Shown piece by piece: positions 42,959 to 56,024 of a stretch of DNA of 64,000 bases (position 1 is the stretch's first letter; every line of letters starts with the position of its first letter). The DNA lies in assembly GCA_905178155.1 (NCBI GenBank), contig CAJINV010000009.1:744001-808000 (forward strand), in the 5' to 3' direction. Origin of the DNA: Amoebophrya sp. A120. Lineage: Eukaryota > Sar > Dinophyceae > Syndiniales > Amoebophryaceae. The notes under the pieces were generated by a model. It was not told the DNA's origin. It saw nothing but the letters and a program-made list of their open reading frames with translations, and ran no database searches. Made by a program: the position numbers and the translations under genes.

Positions 42959-45187
42959 ATGATCTCCTCCTCCGACAAGTCTCGTTCTCCTTCACCGTCT
43001 GTTCTTCGGCGTCTACCTCCCGCTCAACAGCTCCGTCCCTCAACTCGTTCACGACATATGAGGTGGAAAGCAGCTGCCTTCCCTGTGTGTAGTTGTGTAC
43101 TCCATTTGTGGCAGCTTCCAGGACAACTACTACCGGAATCATGCCCGTTCTCTTCAGTCATGATCCACGCACGAGTGGTCGACCAGCGCCAGGGTGCTGG
43201 GGACGACCCTTCCGTGGTCTCTGGCCGCACCTCTGGTTCATCTGGGTTCTCACCGGAAGTTGATGCGCGAAGAGCAGACGGTGGTCATGACAATAACTTT
43301 GACTTATCCGCACAAGGAGTTGATGATGAAGAGGACGAAGAACCGGGGGAGGAGGCATACGAGTCACCAGTGACGAGACGAGCAGACGGTGCCTCCAGTG
43401 ATGTTGAACAAAAACGCACCAAAAGCGTGAACGCGCTCCCCCTCCACGGCGAGGAGGAGCCCCGCTTTGGTAGGCCATCGTCCTTCGGGTCCGACTTTAT
43501 TCCCTGAAAATTACCCATCCACATCCATTTTTTGCATGACAAACACATGATTTTATACGTGTTTTGCATGACAAATTGGATGTGGATGGGTTTTTTTGTT
43601 TGGATAGACTTCGTCAAGGTCCTCGAAGTGAAACCGGAGGGGTTCGCGAGTAACCCGTTGTCCGGCGACGAGGGGGTAGATGAAAGCAAACCTGCCGAAT
43701 CCGCGCTGCAGGAGGCTGGGGAAGGTGAAGAGGCTGAGGAAAAAACTAAAGAAGTGCAGGTCAAGCGCCGGCCGTCAGAAGAACGTGAACCGGCAGACGA
43801 CCTTTCAGGTGCGAGCAATTTTTCCGGCTCTGCGTCTTCATCTTTGAGACGGCCAACATCCGCATCTACCTCGCTAGTTGCATCGCCGTGGTCCTTCTGG
43901 AAGAAGTTGGGACTGATGTTCTACGCGAGAAACGGCCGGTTTGACATATCGCGACCGGCAGAATTTCTCCGCTCAGACACGCTGCGGGTGTACCCGAAGC
44001 CCGGCGAAGATCTACTCGCGTGTCAGTGTGTTTTGCTTGACTACGTTAATTCGGCCGAGTCATCAGAATCATCGCCCCGGCTTGCAGGGCAAAACAAATC
44101 GGACGAGGAAGTAGATACCTCCGCAACTAGTACAACAATGTTGACACCAGCTATTATTGCTAACAGTACGTCGCAGAGAGTGGAAGACGAAGAAGTAGCG
44201 GACCGCGTCGCCGCACAACAAAATATGACCGCCATCGCTCCAGCAAATAACAACAGTAAACACAACATCACTTTTCCACCCTGCTGGGCGAGGCCGCTAC
44301 TAGATCTGATGGTCCTGCCCGGCCGCTTGGCGTATAGCGGCGAGCGCTATTATGTGCCTTGGAACTCTCGCGCCGCGTATCGGTTGCTGATGACGAAAAA
44401 TCCCGCAATGCGGAGATGGTTGCTGAATCGGAACGAGGCGGTTCAAAAATCGAAGAGCAGCCGCACTTGGTGGGATCATGTGCGAGACTGGCTGCCTTTT
44501 CTTCCTTCGCTTCACTCTCAAAACGACTGGGACAAGGACGCGACGGAAAGACGTGCGCTTGATGCCAGCATCTTCGATACGGTGTACGAAGATTTATTGA
44601 CTCCGCTCGATGCGCATGAAGACCTGCATAAGCGCAGCCCGATCATTCGGAAGAGAGGCGACAACTTTCAGTCCTTTTTTGAAGATCCGTACCTACAGCC
44701 AATAGTCGAAAATGTCGCCGCGCGGCAGGAAGTGGATATGGCCACGAATGCGGTCTTCTACGGTCAACCGGCAGAGATGAATAGGTTGGTCGAAGTTCTA
44801 GTCCAGGAGCCGCTGCGTCACCGTTCGCTAGAGGACGACTGGCGCCGCGAGGTAGAGACTTCTATCCCAGAGGACAAGTACGCCTGCTATGTAGTGCCCA
44901 ACTATTACCCGAGAACTTGCCAGGCGATGTGCGATGCGACATTTGCAGACCAACGCGCACGGACCTTGAGTACGACCGATCTAGAAGAGCTACGCTTTAA
45001 GCCGGACGTACTGGTGGACCTACTCGTGGCGAACGGCACTGACAACAAGGATAAGGACGAGGTCGAGGCTCAGCACAAGCTTCTTGTCGCTGCTACACAC
45101 CTAATCACTTACGCGCTCGTGCGCTACAGGGAAACAGGGCCCCGGTCGGTTGAGAAAATAAACTTTATTGAAGACGAAGGACGTTGA
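42959..45187 (+). CDS. Unrecognised protein with signal-like N-terminus, about 704 aa
   Basis: Two exons, 42959-43497 and 43612-45187, joined across an introner. The frame extends upstream to a GTG at 42845, which is not a likely start. ATG 42959 or the later in-frame ATG at 43058 are candidates; the latter is directly followed by a hydrophobic stretch suggesting a signal peptide. Residues 60-300 are acidic and disordered (EGEEAEEKTKEV). The C-terminal 400 residues look folded and Trp/Tyr/Arg-rich (SPWSFWKKLGLMFYARNGRF, WWDHVRDWLPFLP, CYVVPNYYPRTCQAMC). Asn-x-Ser/Thr sequons (NST, NMT, NIT) would suit a secreted product. I do not know the family. Confidence 0.8.
43498..43606. mobile_element. 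Introner, family D (109-bp form)
   Basis: TATTCCCTGAAAATT...TTTGTTTGGATA. Flank GACTT twice (43493-43497, 43607-43611). Its reverse complement is nearly identical over about 90 bp to the 109-bp introner at 63802. Removal joins FGSDF to VKVLEVKP. Confidence 0.93.
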
Positions 45188-46011
45188 TGACATAAGTCTT
45201 CCCTTCGAATCCGATCACTATCGAAAACTAAATTTGCGAAAGAATCTAGCAGAAGCGCAGCTGCATCTACTGCCCTATCCCTCAATCATGATGTGCTAAC
45301 TGACAATCGTGTGTCAGTGACACACGAACAACGTCCCCAAAGCCCTAGCAGACCTCCCCTGCAATGCTAGCAAAGCAACATAATTATTGATGATGATAAT
45401 TATGATGATGATGCTCAACTTGAAAGAAGCTCGCTCACGAGCAACGCGTCACTTCTGTGAGCTCTTCATCGCAAGTGGTAACTTACAACCTTGGAAGTGG
45501 TTCCGTTTCGTTTTCTCCGCTTCGTCGATCCAAAAAGACAGGCTCGGCATCACAAATTCACGTAGCTCGCTCCGGCTACAGCGATCTAAGTACTCAGGTT
45601 GCGATTTTGATTTTTCATCTGAACTCCACCGTGTGATGATTGCAGTATCAGTTTCAGTAGTGCATAATCTGTGAAAGATAGAGATGCACTTTGAACAGGC
45701 TGCGAGCGCTCCATTATTCACAGTCCTGAAAGAGAAAGCAGTTGTCTCATGTTGGTGCTGCGAGGCTATTAAGGGTAGTAGACGTAGAGAGAGACAGACG
45801 GCAAGGGAAGCCCTGTTATTCAAAAAGTTTTTGCCCGAAGGAATAAGTAGCTAGCAGTGTATCCACCTGCCCTATGATTACCGACCACTCATATGTGGAT
45901 AGTTTGTTTCTGGTATTTCTATAAATAAATCGCCCACAGTATACTAGGTTTAGATTATACAACTCACAAAAAGTGTCTTTTAGCCTTAGCTTATAGTTAT
46001 AATATCCAAGG
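45188..46011. other. Intergenic spacer
   Basis: Contains a short impure GAT/ATG-type microsatellite near 45388-45415; no gene or introner recognised. Confidence 0.6.
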
Positions 46012-47752
46012 ATGAAGTTGAACGCAAGCTGCATGTTGCAGTTCTTGCTCTTTACACAGTACAAATCGACGTTTCTTTGTCGGGAGGTGGCTGTGTCACT
46101 TCCGTTGCTCCTCCTGTTGGTGCTGTTCTACGAATTCGGGGGGACAACTGCTATTGGAGCATCCACGACCAGTATTTACGGTGAGCTACCGGCGTTTAAC
46201 ATGAACGAGCAGGTTCACCGTGCCGCGATCATCTGGCCTCAGACGAAGAAGCAAGTGAGGAAGTTTTCTGATATCGCCATCGCACCCGCCATATGCATTG
46301 CAAAAGTATCGTAATCGTACTAGTATAAATCGCATGACAGGTTTTCAAGAAGTAGAAAATTGGAATTTGTAATGCAGAGTCAGGTAGAGAACCATTTGTC
46401 ATGCATACCTGCAATTCATACGTTGCGAGTGCGATACTTTTGCAATGGATACGCCAACGTGGAGGACGACGAGGAGTCGGAGAGGTCGTACTCTCAGAAG
46501 CTTCTGGGGTTCAAAGATCCGGATCTCCTCTGCGGGATCACATCGGAGAGGCAAGCGCAGGCGGACTTTTGTTTCTGGTTCGACCGTGAGATGTACACAG
46601 AAAAAGAACAAACCTCGGACGAACAAATCTTAAACCAATGGGAGGACGAAGAAGATGAAGACAGGAAAAAAAAAAGAAAAGCACATGACAAGAAGAACGG
46701 AAACAAGAAAGTGAAAGGAAGAAAAGCGGAGAAAAGAAACGGGAAAACCAAAGTTGCGCAAAACCCTGTGGATGACACACCGGACCGGAACTACGTCGCG
46801 GAAGCCATGGCTGCTCGGTTGCCGTGGTCCGAGAAGAAGAAAGCGAGCGTGCCGCACGATATGATCATCCACGGGCCCGTGTTGCTCGTCTTCAGTCCAA
46901 CGATGCAAACCAATGGGATGGGACAGTTTGTTGACGATATGGTTGACGACGGCGAGTTCGGTTATCTGGGGATCGAAGAAGCCTGGAACAAAGGGCAACC
47001 AGTTGAGCAGCTGCGGAATGAGCAAAAACCAAAAACCACTTCTCCGCGTGACAGAAGGTGGAGCTTGCGCCAGCTGCAGCAGCGGGTTGCGTACTTTCAC
47101 ATGACCTTCGCTTCGGAAGACCAGTTATCCTGTTGCGCAAAAGCATCCCACTAAGAGCAATTAGCAATGATGAACTCTGTATTATACAGATTAGCCTAGC
47201 AGTAGCATGACAGCAGATGCAATGATTTGTATAGATCTATAAAAATTCTGCTTTAATACTTTTAGCAAGAAGGCAAAAATTCAATATTGCTATGCAGCAT
47301 ATCTTCTGCATCAAGTACGATACTTCTGCAATTCATACCTGTACGAGGAGAACCGGGATCCCAGAACGCGCCACCTCACCGAAGAAGAAGTAAAACTGAT
47401 AACGGATATGGACAGCTGGGACACAATACCCCCCAATCTTATGGAAAAACTTAAAATGAAGCTGGAACAAAACCTCACCCCTGAGGGCATGGAAGAGCTT
47501 GAGAAGGAAAAGAAGAAGGCACAAAAGCAAAAAGACGGAAAGAACAGTGGTGGCACAGGCCCAGTGAACAAGGCGGAGCGAAGTACTATGGATAATTCTA
47601 GGTCCGTTGATAGTCCTCCGGGGCCTAGTAAAATGTTTCGTGGGGATCGTGTGAAGACGAAGCACGCAAAGACCAAGAAAAGATCTTCGAAGAATGTGAA
47701 AGCAAGAGGTGGTGGTGGCGGCGCTACTGCGAACATGAAAAGTGAGCTGTGA
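46012..47752 (+). CDS. Unrecognised protein with N-terminal membrane segment, 452 aa
   Basis: Exons 46012-46291, 46457-47125 and 47343-47752 (1359 nt). A strongly hydrophobic Leu-rich segment (SLPLLLLLVLFYEFGG) at about residues 29-44 suggests a signal anchor. After it come an acidic stretch, a highly basic Lys-rich segment (about 175-205), a more ordered part with PHDMIIHGPVLLVFSP (about 238), and a basic, Lys-rich C-terminal tail. Both introns are family A introners, the second visibly decayed. The joins are in frame and the last exon continues a coding-like Glu/Lys pattern. I do not recognise the family. Confidence 0.78.
46292..46451. mobile_element. Introner, family A
   Basis: TATGCATTGCAAAAG...CTTTTGCAATGGATA. 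Flank CGCCA twice (46287-46291, 46452-46456). Removal gives IAIAPANVEDDEES. Confidence 0.92.
47126..47337. mobile_element. Decayed introner, family A
   Basis: TATCCTGTTGCGCAAAAGC at the left and AGTACGATACTTCTGCAATT followed by CATA at the right are mutated family A ends. Flanks CCAGT/CCTGT. Removal gives ASEDQYEENRDPRTRHL in frame. An older insertion than its relatives. Confidence 0.75.
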
Positions 47753-48552
47753 CATTCAGTTTTTAACTACAGCCGTCTCATCCAAAAGGAGTTCAGCGAA
47801 CGAAGCGGCAAGACATCTTTCAACCACTTGATGTGCGAGTCTCCCTTTCGGTCCTCTGCGTGTCTGCGTGATCGTGTTCAACAGCTCTTGCAGCTTTTTC
47901 CAAAATAGAAGATTTCGATACGCTGCTTCTGGTGCATTTTCTGATTTTTCTAATAAAGGGTAGCGAAGAAAGAAATTGCCGAGAGAACATTTTTAAAAAA
48001 TGGATACTGAAAAGAAGCATGAAGAAACTTGAGATGCAGGCGTAAGTGGAAGTGCTTGTTGCAACATTCAATTTATGTAGAATCAGTAGAAGGGAGCTCG
48101 GCTGAGCGTGGTACTGGAATTTTGACGACAAAGGGGCGCGTAACGTCCTGCCATCATGATGGACCTTGTGAGCGGGGTGAGGGCCGCGGGGCGGGGGCTC
48201 TCGCTGTACTTATTAATTTGAATCACGCAGGCATCAGCGTCATCGTCGTCATCCTCTAAGGCAGCTTCTGTCTCTTTTCAGCAGACATCGCAACTTGTTG
48301 TACCTAAGCGAGTCGTAAATGCTCAATAAAGTCGAAGATGTTTCCACATTCGCGATTCTTCCGACGTCCTGGCGATTGTGTTGGTCCACTTCGGCCAGGA
48401 TTGGTAGTGCACTTTGATGTTCTGAAGAGCTACGCTAGTGGTGTGACGTAATTCAACTTGCAGGAGAAGGAGAACTCGGAAGAACAGGATCACGGCATAG
48501 GTGGTTCCGTGGCAACAACCCACCCGGAACTGTTCACCGCTGGTGGATCAGC
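47753..48552. other. Intergenic spacer, possible upstream exon of the next gene
   Basis: An ATG at 48319 with a GT-AG intron 48404-48463 would join in frame to sequence upstream of ATG 48553 (ARIGEGELGRTGSRHRW). This 5' extension is possible but unproven. Nothing else recognised. Confidence 0.4.
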
Positions 48553-51500
48553 ATGCCGGCATTGGTGGAAAGGGGCCGAAACATGCACGCGTCGCACCGC
48601 GGCGGCTCCGATCATCCCGATCTTGATCTAGTGGACTACAACATGACGGTGACGAATTACCATTCAGATCACCAACATCCAGAGGAAAATGCCGAACGGC
48701 GTCACCAGGATTTGGATCATGTTGACGGTCAACATGAAGAGCTGATGGCCACCTTTGACGCCACCGAGGACAGGACACAGTTCAGGCGCAACAAGAAGAA
48801 TTCGAGACGGGCAACGAGATCACCCTCTGGACCCAAGAAGAGGAATACAATTTTGAAGATTTCTGACTGCAATATCTTCGAGGGCGACTTCATTGCGTTT
48901 TGCCACGTGTTTGCCGCAGGGGTTACGCTTGTCATGGCCCGCGTTACCCCCGGAGCTTGTTTGCTGGAGGAACTCGGCTTCACGCTGGCGGAGCTGGCCC
49001 ATTGCGATGCTCTGTTTTGGTCCGGCTTTGTCATTATCAAATGTAAAAATGTCTGGGTCTGGAAGAATGCAAGATTTGTGATGCAGGTTTTCCATGACCC
49101 ATGAGGTCTGGAATGCGAGACCCAGCATGACAGATTTTTTGAGGTCTCTATCAATATCATGCCTTTCCTGCATGAGAAACTCCCTCTCAACTTGGTCAAA
49201 AGCGGACAGCTTTTGGTACTCACGCAACACAGATTTTTGTATTTTTGTATCCTTCGGATTTAGCATGACAAGTTCCAATCTTCCAGACCCAGACATTTTT
49301 ACATTTGATAGTCATCACGCAGATCGTCCTCTTCGCGCCCTTCTTGGACCTATTTCGCCCGAACAGCGACGAGAATGACCGAGATGAGGAGGAATTCTTC
49401 AGCATAAAGCGAGATTTTGGCAGCGGCTCTTCCGAGAGGACAAAAAATGGTTCGCAGCAGGAAGTGAATAGCCACGGGTATCACGATGTTGAAGACGAAG
49501 AAGAAGCACAGGAAGAAGATGAAAAGCAAATTTTTACTCGCCCTCCGTACAAATACAACGACCACTTCGCTGCAGCTGGAACTTCTGTTTCCCAGCATCA
49601 TCAAGGAGGCTCAGGCTTCGTCGACGACGCTGATCGAATGCAGCTTCTCGACCGAGACTGCTATAATGCCTCTGCACTCGTTCGAGGACCCGCGCGTTCG
49701 GAAAAACTTTCTTCCGAGAGCAGCAGAGGACGAGGCGAGAAAAGTGCAAGGGCAAGCGAAGTCGACAGGTTGATCCCTGTTGCGACCGCCGCGTATTCAC
49801 CGTGTGGTCTGACTAAGACCCACATGACCCTTTCCGCGAGGAACTCGAAATTGGTGACGTCCAAGACGGCAATAACGCCAGGCGGCCTGCCGGACGGTCA
49901 TCCCGAGAAAGGCGGCCCGGAAGTTGTGCGACTTCAGGGTCATCAGAGGCAGCGAAGCGCCGCTCCTCGCTCGACGGCGCAGCACATCGGGAAGGCCATT
50001 TTTCGCAGATTTGTGCCGACCAGCTTCCGCAACTGGCTACAGCTGCCGACAGCCATGCCAACAAGTTTGCAGGTGGTCTACAAGAACGAGAAGAAAAAGA
50101 AAAATCAGAGTACCACGAGGACCAGTCAAGTGGGCGAAAGTGATTCTCCTGGTGGAACAAGTCATGATCTGCAATTATTCGGCGGGATTCGGAAAAAGCA
50201 AATCGACGTTTTTCAAAAACCTAAGCAAGCGCTCCTGGCCGCGCTGCTGCTCTGCGCGATCGTGCAGTTCTCGTTTCCCTCCTTGGCCACCTCGAAGGCC
50301 CTGATGCTCCTGCAAACAATCCACGGGGTGGCGCAGGGCCTCGCCTGTGCTGCTTGTGCGCAGACCTTCCGCAAAGTGGTGTACTCACCTAACCAATCCA
50401 CGCTGCTTCTCTGGGTCGCCTGGGGCACGACCAGCTTGGGACTCGGAAAATTTTGCGGACCGCTGGTCACGGAGTGCAGTCTGGCGCTCGCGGCGCGGGC
50501 CCCGCCGGTTTCCACGATCATGCTGGAACTACAAAAAGTCAACCGCTTCGCCGGCATGAGCACGAGTGGCAGCACGCCTTCTTCCGGTTTGGAGCATGCT
50601 GCGGGAACTGCAGCGCCAAGGTGGAGCAGTGCTAGTGGAACAAGATCTTTGTCGCGAACTGTTTCCTATTTGCAACTCTTCGGTGATGACGACGACGCTA
50701 CTGTCAAAGAGAAGGAAGCGAGCCGATTTTTTTTCGGCCTCAGCCCGTCACTTCCTGCCATCCACGACGACGGAAGTTCGTATATTCCCTTGTGGCCGCT
50801 GGTGCAGCCGCCGTCCACAAGAACAAAGTCCCAGCAGGGCAAGGGAATGGAGGCAGAGGATAAAAAACAGCAAATCACCAAAAAGAAAAACCAGAAGACC
50901 AATGATCGCGAGGAAGCAGAGCTGGAAAAAACGTCTGCCAATAAACTTTCATTTCTGCAAGACGATGAAAAAGCTGCTGCGCCTCCTCCTGGTGAAAGTG
51001 AAGAATCTACAACATCGCGAGGAGCTGAAAGACCAAAAAAACAGGTGAAGCAAGGAGCAGGAAGCAGACAGAGGACTTCGAGTTTTAGTTCCGAAGCCCA
51101 ACACAGAAAGAAAATGAAAAGAACGGCACATCGTCATGAAGATGTTGATGAGATCAATAGGTCCGCACTATTCAGTGTTTCATCGAAAGATCATCTTCTG
51201 ACAGCAGCGTCTACCGACGGTCCACAGGCACAGCCCGAGTCCGAGACGGCGGTCATCCTCGGCGAACTCGGAAAGCGAAAGAATGAAAGAACACAGAAAA
51301 TAGACGGAAAGGAGGAGAAGGAAGAAAAAGAATCGGAGGAACAAGGGGCTGCTGCTCGTCCAGAACCAGAGAACAAAAAGAAGAAAATCGATTTCTTTGA
51401 TAGTCGAATTTGGGCCGACTGGGACTGGTCCCGGGTGCTGTTTCACGATCCACACGTCAAAATGGACGATGAGGAGCCACACACGGCGTCGTCCGGCGGA

Positions 51501-54500
51501 GATGCAGCGGATCGCGACAGCAACAAAGCACCGAAAGACCCACGGCAGTTGGTGTCGCAATCGTGGCGGAGGTGGAAGCGAATGAATGGCAGGGAGATGA
51601 AAAGGCACGAGAGCGAACGGGAACTGGTCGAAAAGCAACAAATAAGTGAGCTAGAAGCGATCACGACAGCATCAGCAAGTGAGGCGTCAAAAGCAAAAGT
51701 AGAACAGGAAAAAGATGCAAAGTCTGATTTGGACGGTGCGGGCACCGATACAGCAGATGCAGAAGGAACACAGGACGACGAAAATAAATCTACGGAGGAT
51801 TTGATTCGATCCCTCCTGCGGTCCCACTCGACGCAGATTGAGGAGGCGCACGAGAAACTTGAAGAAGAGGAAGAGGAGGAGGCAATTCTGGACGACATCC
51901 GGAATTTGCTCCGCGAGCGACGACGGGAAAAGGAAAAAATGCGCTACGCGGAGGATGGCGCGACTTCGGTTTCTTCGGAAACATCCTCAGCGCCCGCTGT
52001 TGAAAAAGCTGGTAAAAGGAGGCTATCCACTCAGTTCCAGGAAGAGGAACGGGAGCTCATCGAGGCGCTGTCCAAACGAATCGCGAAAAGCTCCTCCGAA
52101 GGCGCAGCTACACACACGGAAGAGCAAGAAGCTGGAGAAGTGGAAGCTGCTGGACGAGGTGAGCGAGAAGATGGCGGACACAAGCCCTCGGCATCACCGA
52201 CACCAGGAAAAGGACACTACACTGGACGGAGCAAGACAAAGAGTGCAACTGAGCGTGAATCTGAAAAGCATTCTGGCGGAATCTCCTGGGATCCGAAGTA
52301 CAACAAAAGGGAGCACCAGCATCAACATGACGGCCACAAAAAATCTCACTCGCACAATCTCGGCAGCGGCAGCAGCAGCAGCTCTATCGGCATCTACAAG
52401 CATCGAAGTACTAGCACATCGACCACAAAAGCCTTAGGCGACGACGAGGGCGCAACCAGTAAAAGCACAAGCTCGGACCTCCATACAATTACAAATGACG
52501 CAAAGGGAAAAGATGACAAGAACGCGGAAGGACAAAGAGCTACTTCTTCAAATCCGGACGACGCGGCCGCAGAGGAGAAAAGTGAAAGGGACCCGGAGTA
52601 CGAGGACAAATTCGCTTTTGGTGCGGCTTCGCCAGCGGACATGTTCCAGTTCCACGCACCGTTTGTGTCGCACGGCATCATCTTCCTGATTCAGGCCTTC
52701 CTTGTTTTTTGCACCTTATCTGTGCCGCAGAAGTCAAAGCTAGAAAGAGCCCAGGATGAAATTCTGGCGCAGAAGGAGCGGAAAGCAAGGATTCAAAATG
52801 GTATGTTCTCCTCTCATCGCCATCGCCGGCGTCCGGACGTCGAGGGTGCGTCCAGAACTACAAGCAGGCTTAGAAATGGAAACGTTTCCAGAAACACAGG
52901 GTCCTGTCGTGGAAGTGGTGTACGTGGAGGGTCTTCATCCACTTCCTCATCTTCCAGTTGTGCGAATCCGTCCTCATCTTCGTCGGCCGAAAGTGAAGCC
53001 CAGGATCAGGCCCATCTCCAGCATCAGGAAGAGGAACTGGTTAGTTTTTATTCCGATCGCGAGTTCGAGAGCGTTGAGGACCTCGAGGACGAAGATATCT
53101 CGCCGATCATGTTCGTGCAGGACCACGATTTAGACCATTGTATCCACGGCTCCTCCAAAAATGCGGCTTTAGAAGAACCAACGCAGCAAGCGGGAAGAGC
53201 AGGCGTGCAGCCAGGGTATTATCCGGGAAGTGTGGACCGGTTGCAGCAGGGCAGCAGCTTTTTCCAAACTTACACGCGACCCGACGAAGGCGGGCCTCAA
53301 AGCAGGGGGCATGGGGCCGCTGTAGCGGCAAGCGTTCGCATTCTCGCGCGAGGTAAAGGCACCACCAGCCGGCGTCCTGCACAAGAACGTCCGGCGCAGC
53401 CTGATCCTGCTGCGGCGCAACACTGGGGCACGTATTACGAGAATGAGGATCAAGAAACCAGCATGTCCGCGGTTTCAGTGTCAGACGTGGAGTATGAGGA
53501 TCGGCGCGGTGGGGTCGAGCACCTTGATGTTTCAAATCACGGACCAGTGCTGCGACGAGATAACGACAACGACAGCACTCAACCTCGAGAAGAAAGCCCC
53601 ATTGTCGTGAAGGTACTTTACAGCACTCTTACTCATTTATTGCGCGCTGGTGCGGCATGACTTTAATGTATTCAGTTTCGTCATCAATTTTAGTAGTTAG
53701 ACCTTAAAAAAATTTTGGAAAATCACGGTCTCATTATCAACATCGATCTTCCAACGCGTCAAAATAAACAAATTGCAGGTTGTTGGTGGCGTTATCCGCG
53801 TCACTTCCAACGCCGATCCGGAAGAGCCGCGCTCTCGTCTCATGGAGGACCACTCGCAAATAAGCAACTTTGAGAACAAATCCTCCAACCTGGACGGACG
53901 ACCCGGCTCGTCCGGCAATTCGGCCACCAGCATACACTTACCGGATAACGATCCAGCGGAAGTAGAGGAGATACAGTACGAAGGAACCAAAGAACCACGA
54001 CGGGCGGTGGGGGAGCAGCTAGTAGAAGAAGGGGTGTCCTCTTCTCAGCGACGAGAGGACCACGACAGCAACATGATGATCTCTTCCAGTCTTCAAGCGC
54101 TGCAAACGGCGCTCCAGCAAGACCGGTCGCACAGAAAAGAGCGCCTGGCGTCGCTGACGTCGAACAGCGATCACGATGCCGGTCGTCAAAGTAGCAGAAG
54201 AGGCCGGCGTCAACATGATGGTTCTGCTGGTCACCGCGGACGAGGAGGTGTGCTGTCGCATGGTCCAAGCGCCGACAACTCGTCGAAAAATTCAGAGGAG
54301 ATGAATTCGACGGGCGGCACAAGCAGTCTCGAGCCGTCTAGTATCGTCAACACCGCGAGGGATCATAATTTCTACAGCGCGTATGAAAGACAAGAGATTA
54401 GTACGACGACCTCGATGCGATCGTCTAAGGAAGTAAACCTGAATCCCTACAAGAATAGCAGCAGCAGTTCCACTCTGTACGTGGGCAACAATGACAAAAC

Positions 54501-56024
54501 CACTCGTGCAGCAGTACAAGCAGCCGGAAACCCCGGGGGCGTGGTCACGAACATTCTGAACTCTAGTCATACGGCTTGCCTGTCTGCTCCGCACTACGCA
54601 ATCGACACGCCGGGAGTCGCCAGTCGGGATGTCAGAGACCAAGCCGAGGATCTTCTGACCAGGAGCGGTGCCACGGCCTGGTATTTGACGCAGAGTGGTA
54701 GTATTTTCTGAAAATTTTTCAACCATCCCCATCGAATTGGAATTTGTCAGGCAAAAGATGGAGTAAAGTTGGCTTTGTTTTGTCATGCAATGCTGGTTCC
54801 GCATCCTCGCCCACCCGACCCCCTGGGGAGAAGAGCCATTGCCTGTTGCGCTGGGTGCGAGTGCGGAGGGAGGTGTCCACTACATCATGATGACGGTGAT
54901 GCAAAAAGTGGATGTGGATGGTTAAAAATTTTCAGAGCATAAATAGCGGCAGCAGTTCAGCAGCGTCAACCGCTCGCGGAGGTAGTCATCTGTTGCAGCT
55001 GACGACAGGCGCATCACTTTACCACCCGCAGAGGGAAGTTGCAGGAAGACGCGGGAGTGGCTTGCTCGAGCACGAGCAGCGGCTGCGGCAGGATGATCTC
55101 CTACATCAAGCTGATGAAGTCGTAGATATGGAGGACATGCAACTTGTCCAAGTTGCTCGACATAACTTTCTCGGCGAAGGACAGGAAATGTTGGCCAGTA
55201 GCACGAATGCGCCTACCGCGGCGTCGCAAGAGACAACCTCGACGTCCACCTCCCGCAACATCCTCTCCGCCACTGGAATCAACCTCCTCGGACCGTTTTT
55301 CAGCTCGGTTTGCATTTTATGCGTCGCTATGTTGGAGGCGGCCTACGTGCTGTGGCTCACGTTTAGCTTTCCACGCGGCGTCGGAACCATGTTTCTCGCA
55401 TTGCACGGGCTTGGCGACGCCTCGAGCGGTCCCCTGATCGCACTGCTCATCGTCTCCAGTACGACGGCAGACGCAGAGACAAGGAGAGTAAGAACTTCAT
55501 CCGGTGAAAGAACAACGACAACGAGGACCTCCTCTCATGCAGGAGCCCTTCTATCCAACGGAATGATTGACAACCGTGCCACGACAGCCGCCAACAGCTT
55601 CAACTCCCGAACAGTCAGTCGCGTTGTGACGACCCGATTCGACCTGCGCTTGGCCGTGTGGGTGTTGTGCTTCGGATTAGCTTGCATCTTCGTGTTCCTC
55701 CTCCGCATAGAACAGAACCCAATTGACACGTATTGTCAGCTGCTCACCGCAGTTTCGGTCTATTTCCTCGGCGTTCTGATGGCGAGCATTCGGGCGCTGT
55801 TCGGCGGCTTTATCCTGCTCACCTGCAACGTGGAAACCGCAAGACTGCAAATCCCGTTTTTTTGGTGCAGCGGCCACTTTCTGTGCAACTTCATCACCCC
55901 CGTTATTGGGGTCGGTTTGCCGTTGAGCCAATTTTTAGCCTACTTCGCGATTGTGTTGTCTTGCGTCGTCACCCTCGTACTCAGCGGCGAAAAGACCGTT
56001 CGAGGATTCGTCAGGTCACCGTGA
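48553..56024 (+). CDS. Multi-pass membrane protein, MFS-transporter-like topology with very long hydrophilic inserts, about 2259 aa
   Basis: Exons 48553-49034, 49316-53612, 53779-54701, 54947-56024 (6780 nt, one frame). Introns: introner, GT-AG (53613-53778), introner. Hydrophobic segments group as: about residues 107-173 (two or three, split by the first introner), 462-550 (three, including LLAALLLCAIVQFSFPSLA), one at about 1272-1297 (SHGIIFLIQAFLVFC), and a cluster of about six at 2013-2245 (e.g. LAVWVLCFGLACIFVFLLRI). The total of roughly twelve suits a major-facilitator-type transporter, but no signature motif proves this and the substrate is unknown. Between them lie two Glu/Lys/Ser-rich disordered inserts of about 700 residues each with coiled-coil-like stretches. 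The start may lie further upstream. Confidence 0.72.
49035..49310. mobile_element. Introner, family B
   Basis: TATCAAATGTAAAAATG...CATTTTTACATTTGATA with arms GTCTGGGTCTGGA and complement. Flank GTCAT twice (49030-49034, 49311-49315). Removal restores a membrane helix, WSGFVITQIVLFAPFL. Confidence 0.92.
54702..54941. mobile_element. Introner, family D, diverged flanks
   Basis: TATTTTCTGAAAATTTTTC...AAAATTTTCAGAGCATA with inner arms CCATCCCCATC and GATGTGGATGG. Flanks GGTAG/AATAG match at three of five. Removal joins TQSGS to GSSSAAST in frame; the nearby AG acceptor leads to a stop. Confidence 0.82.
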
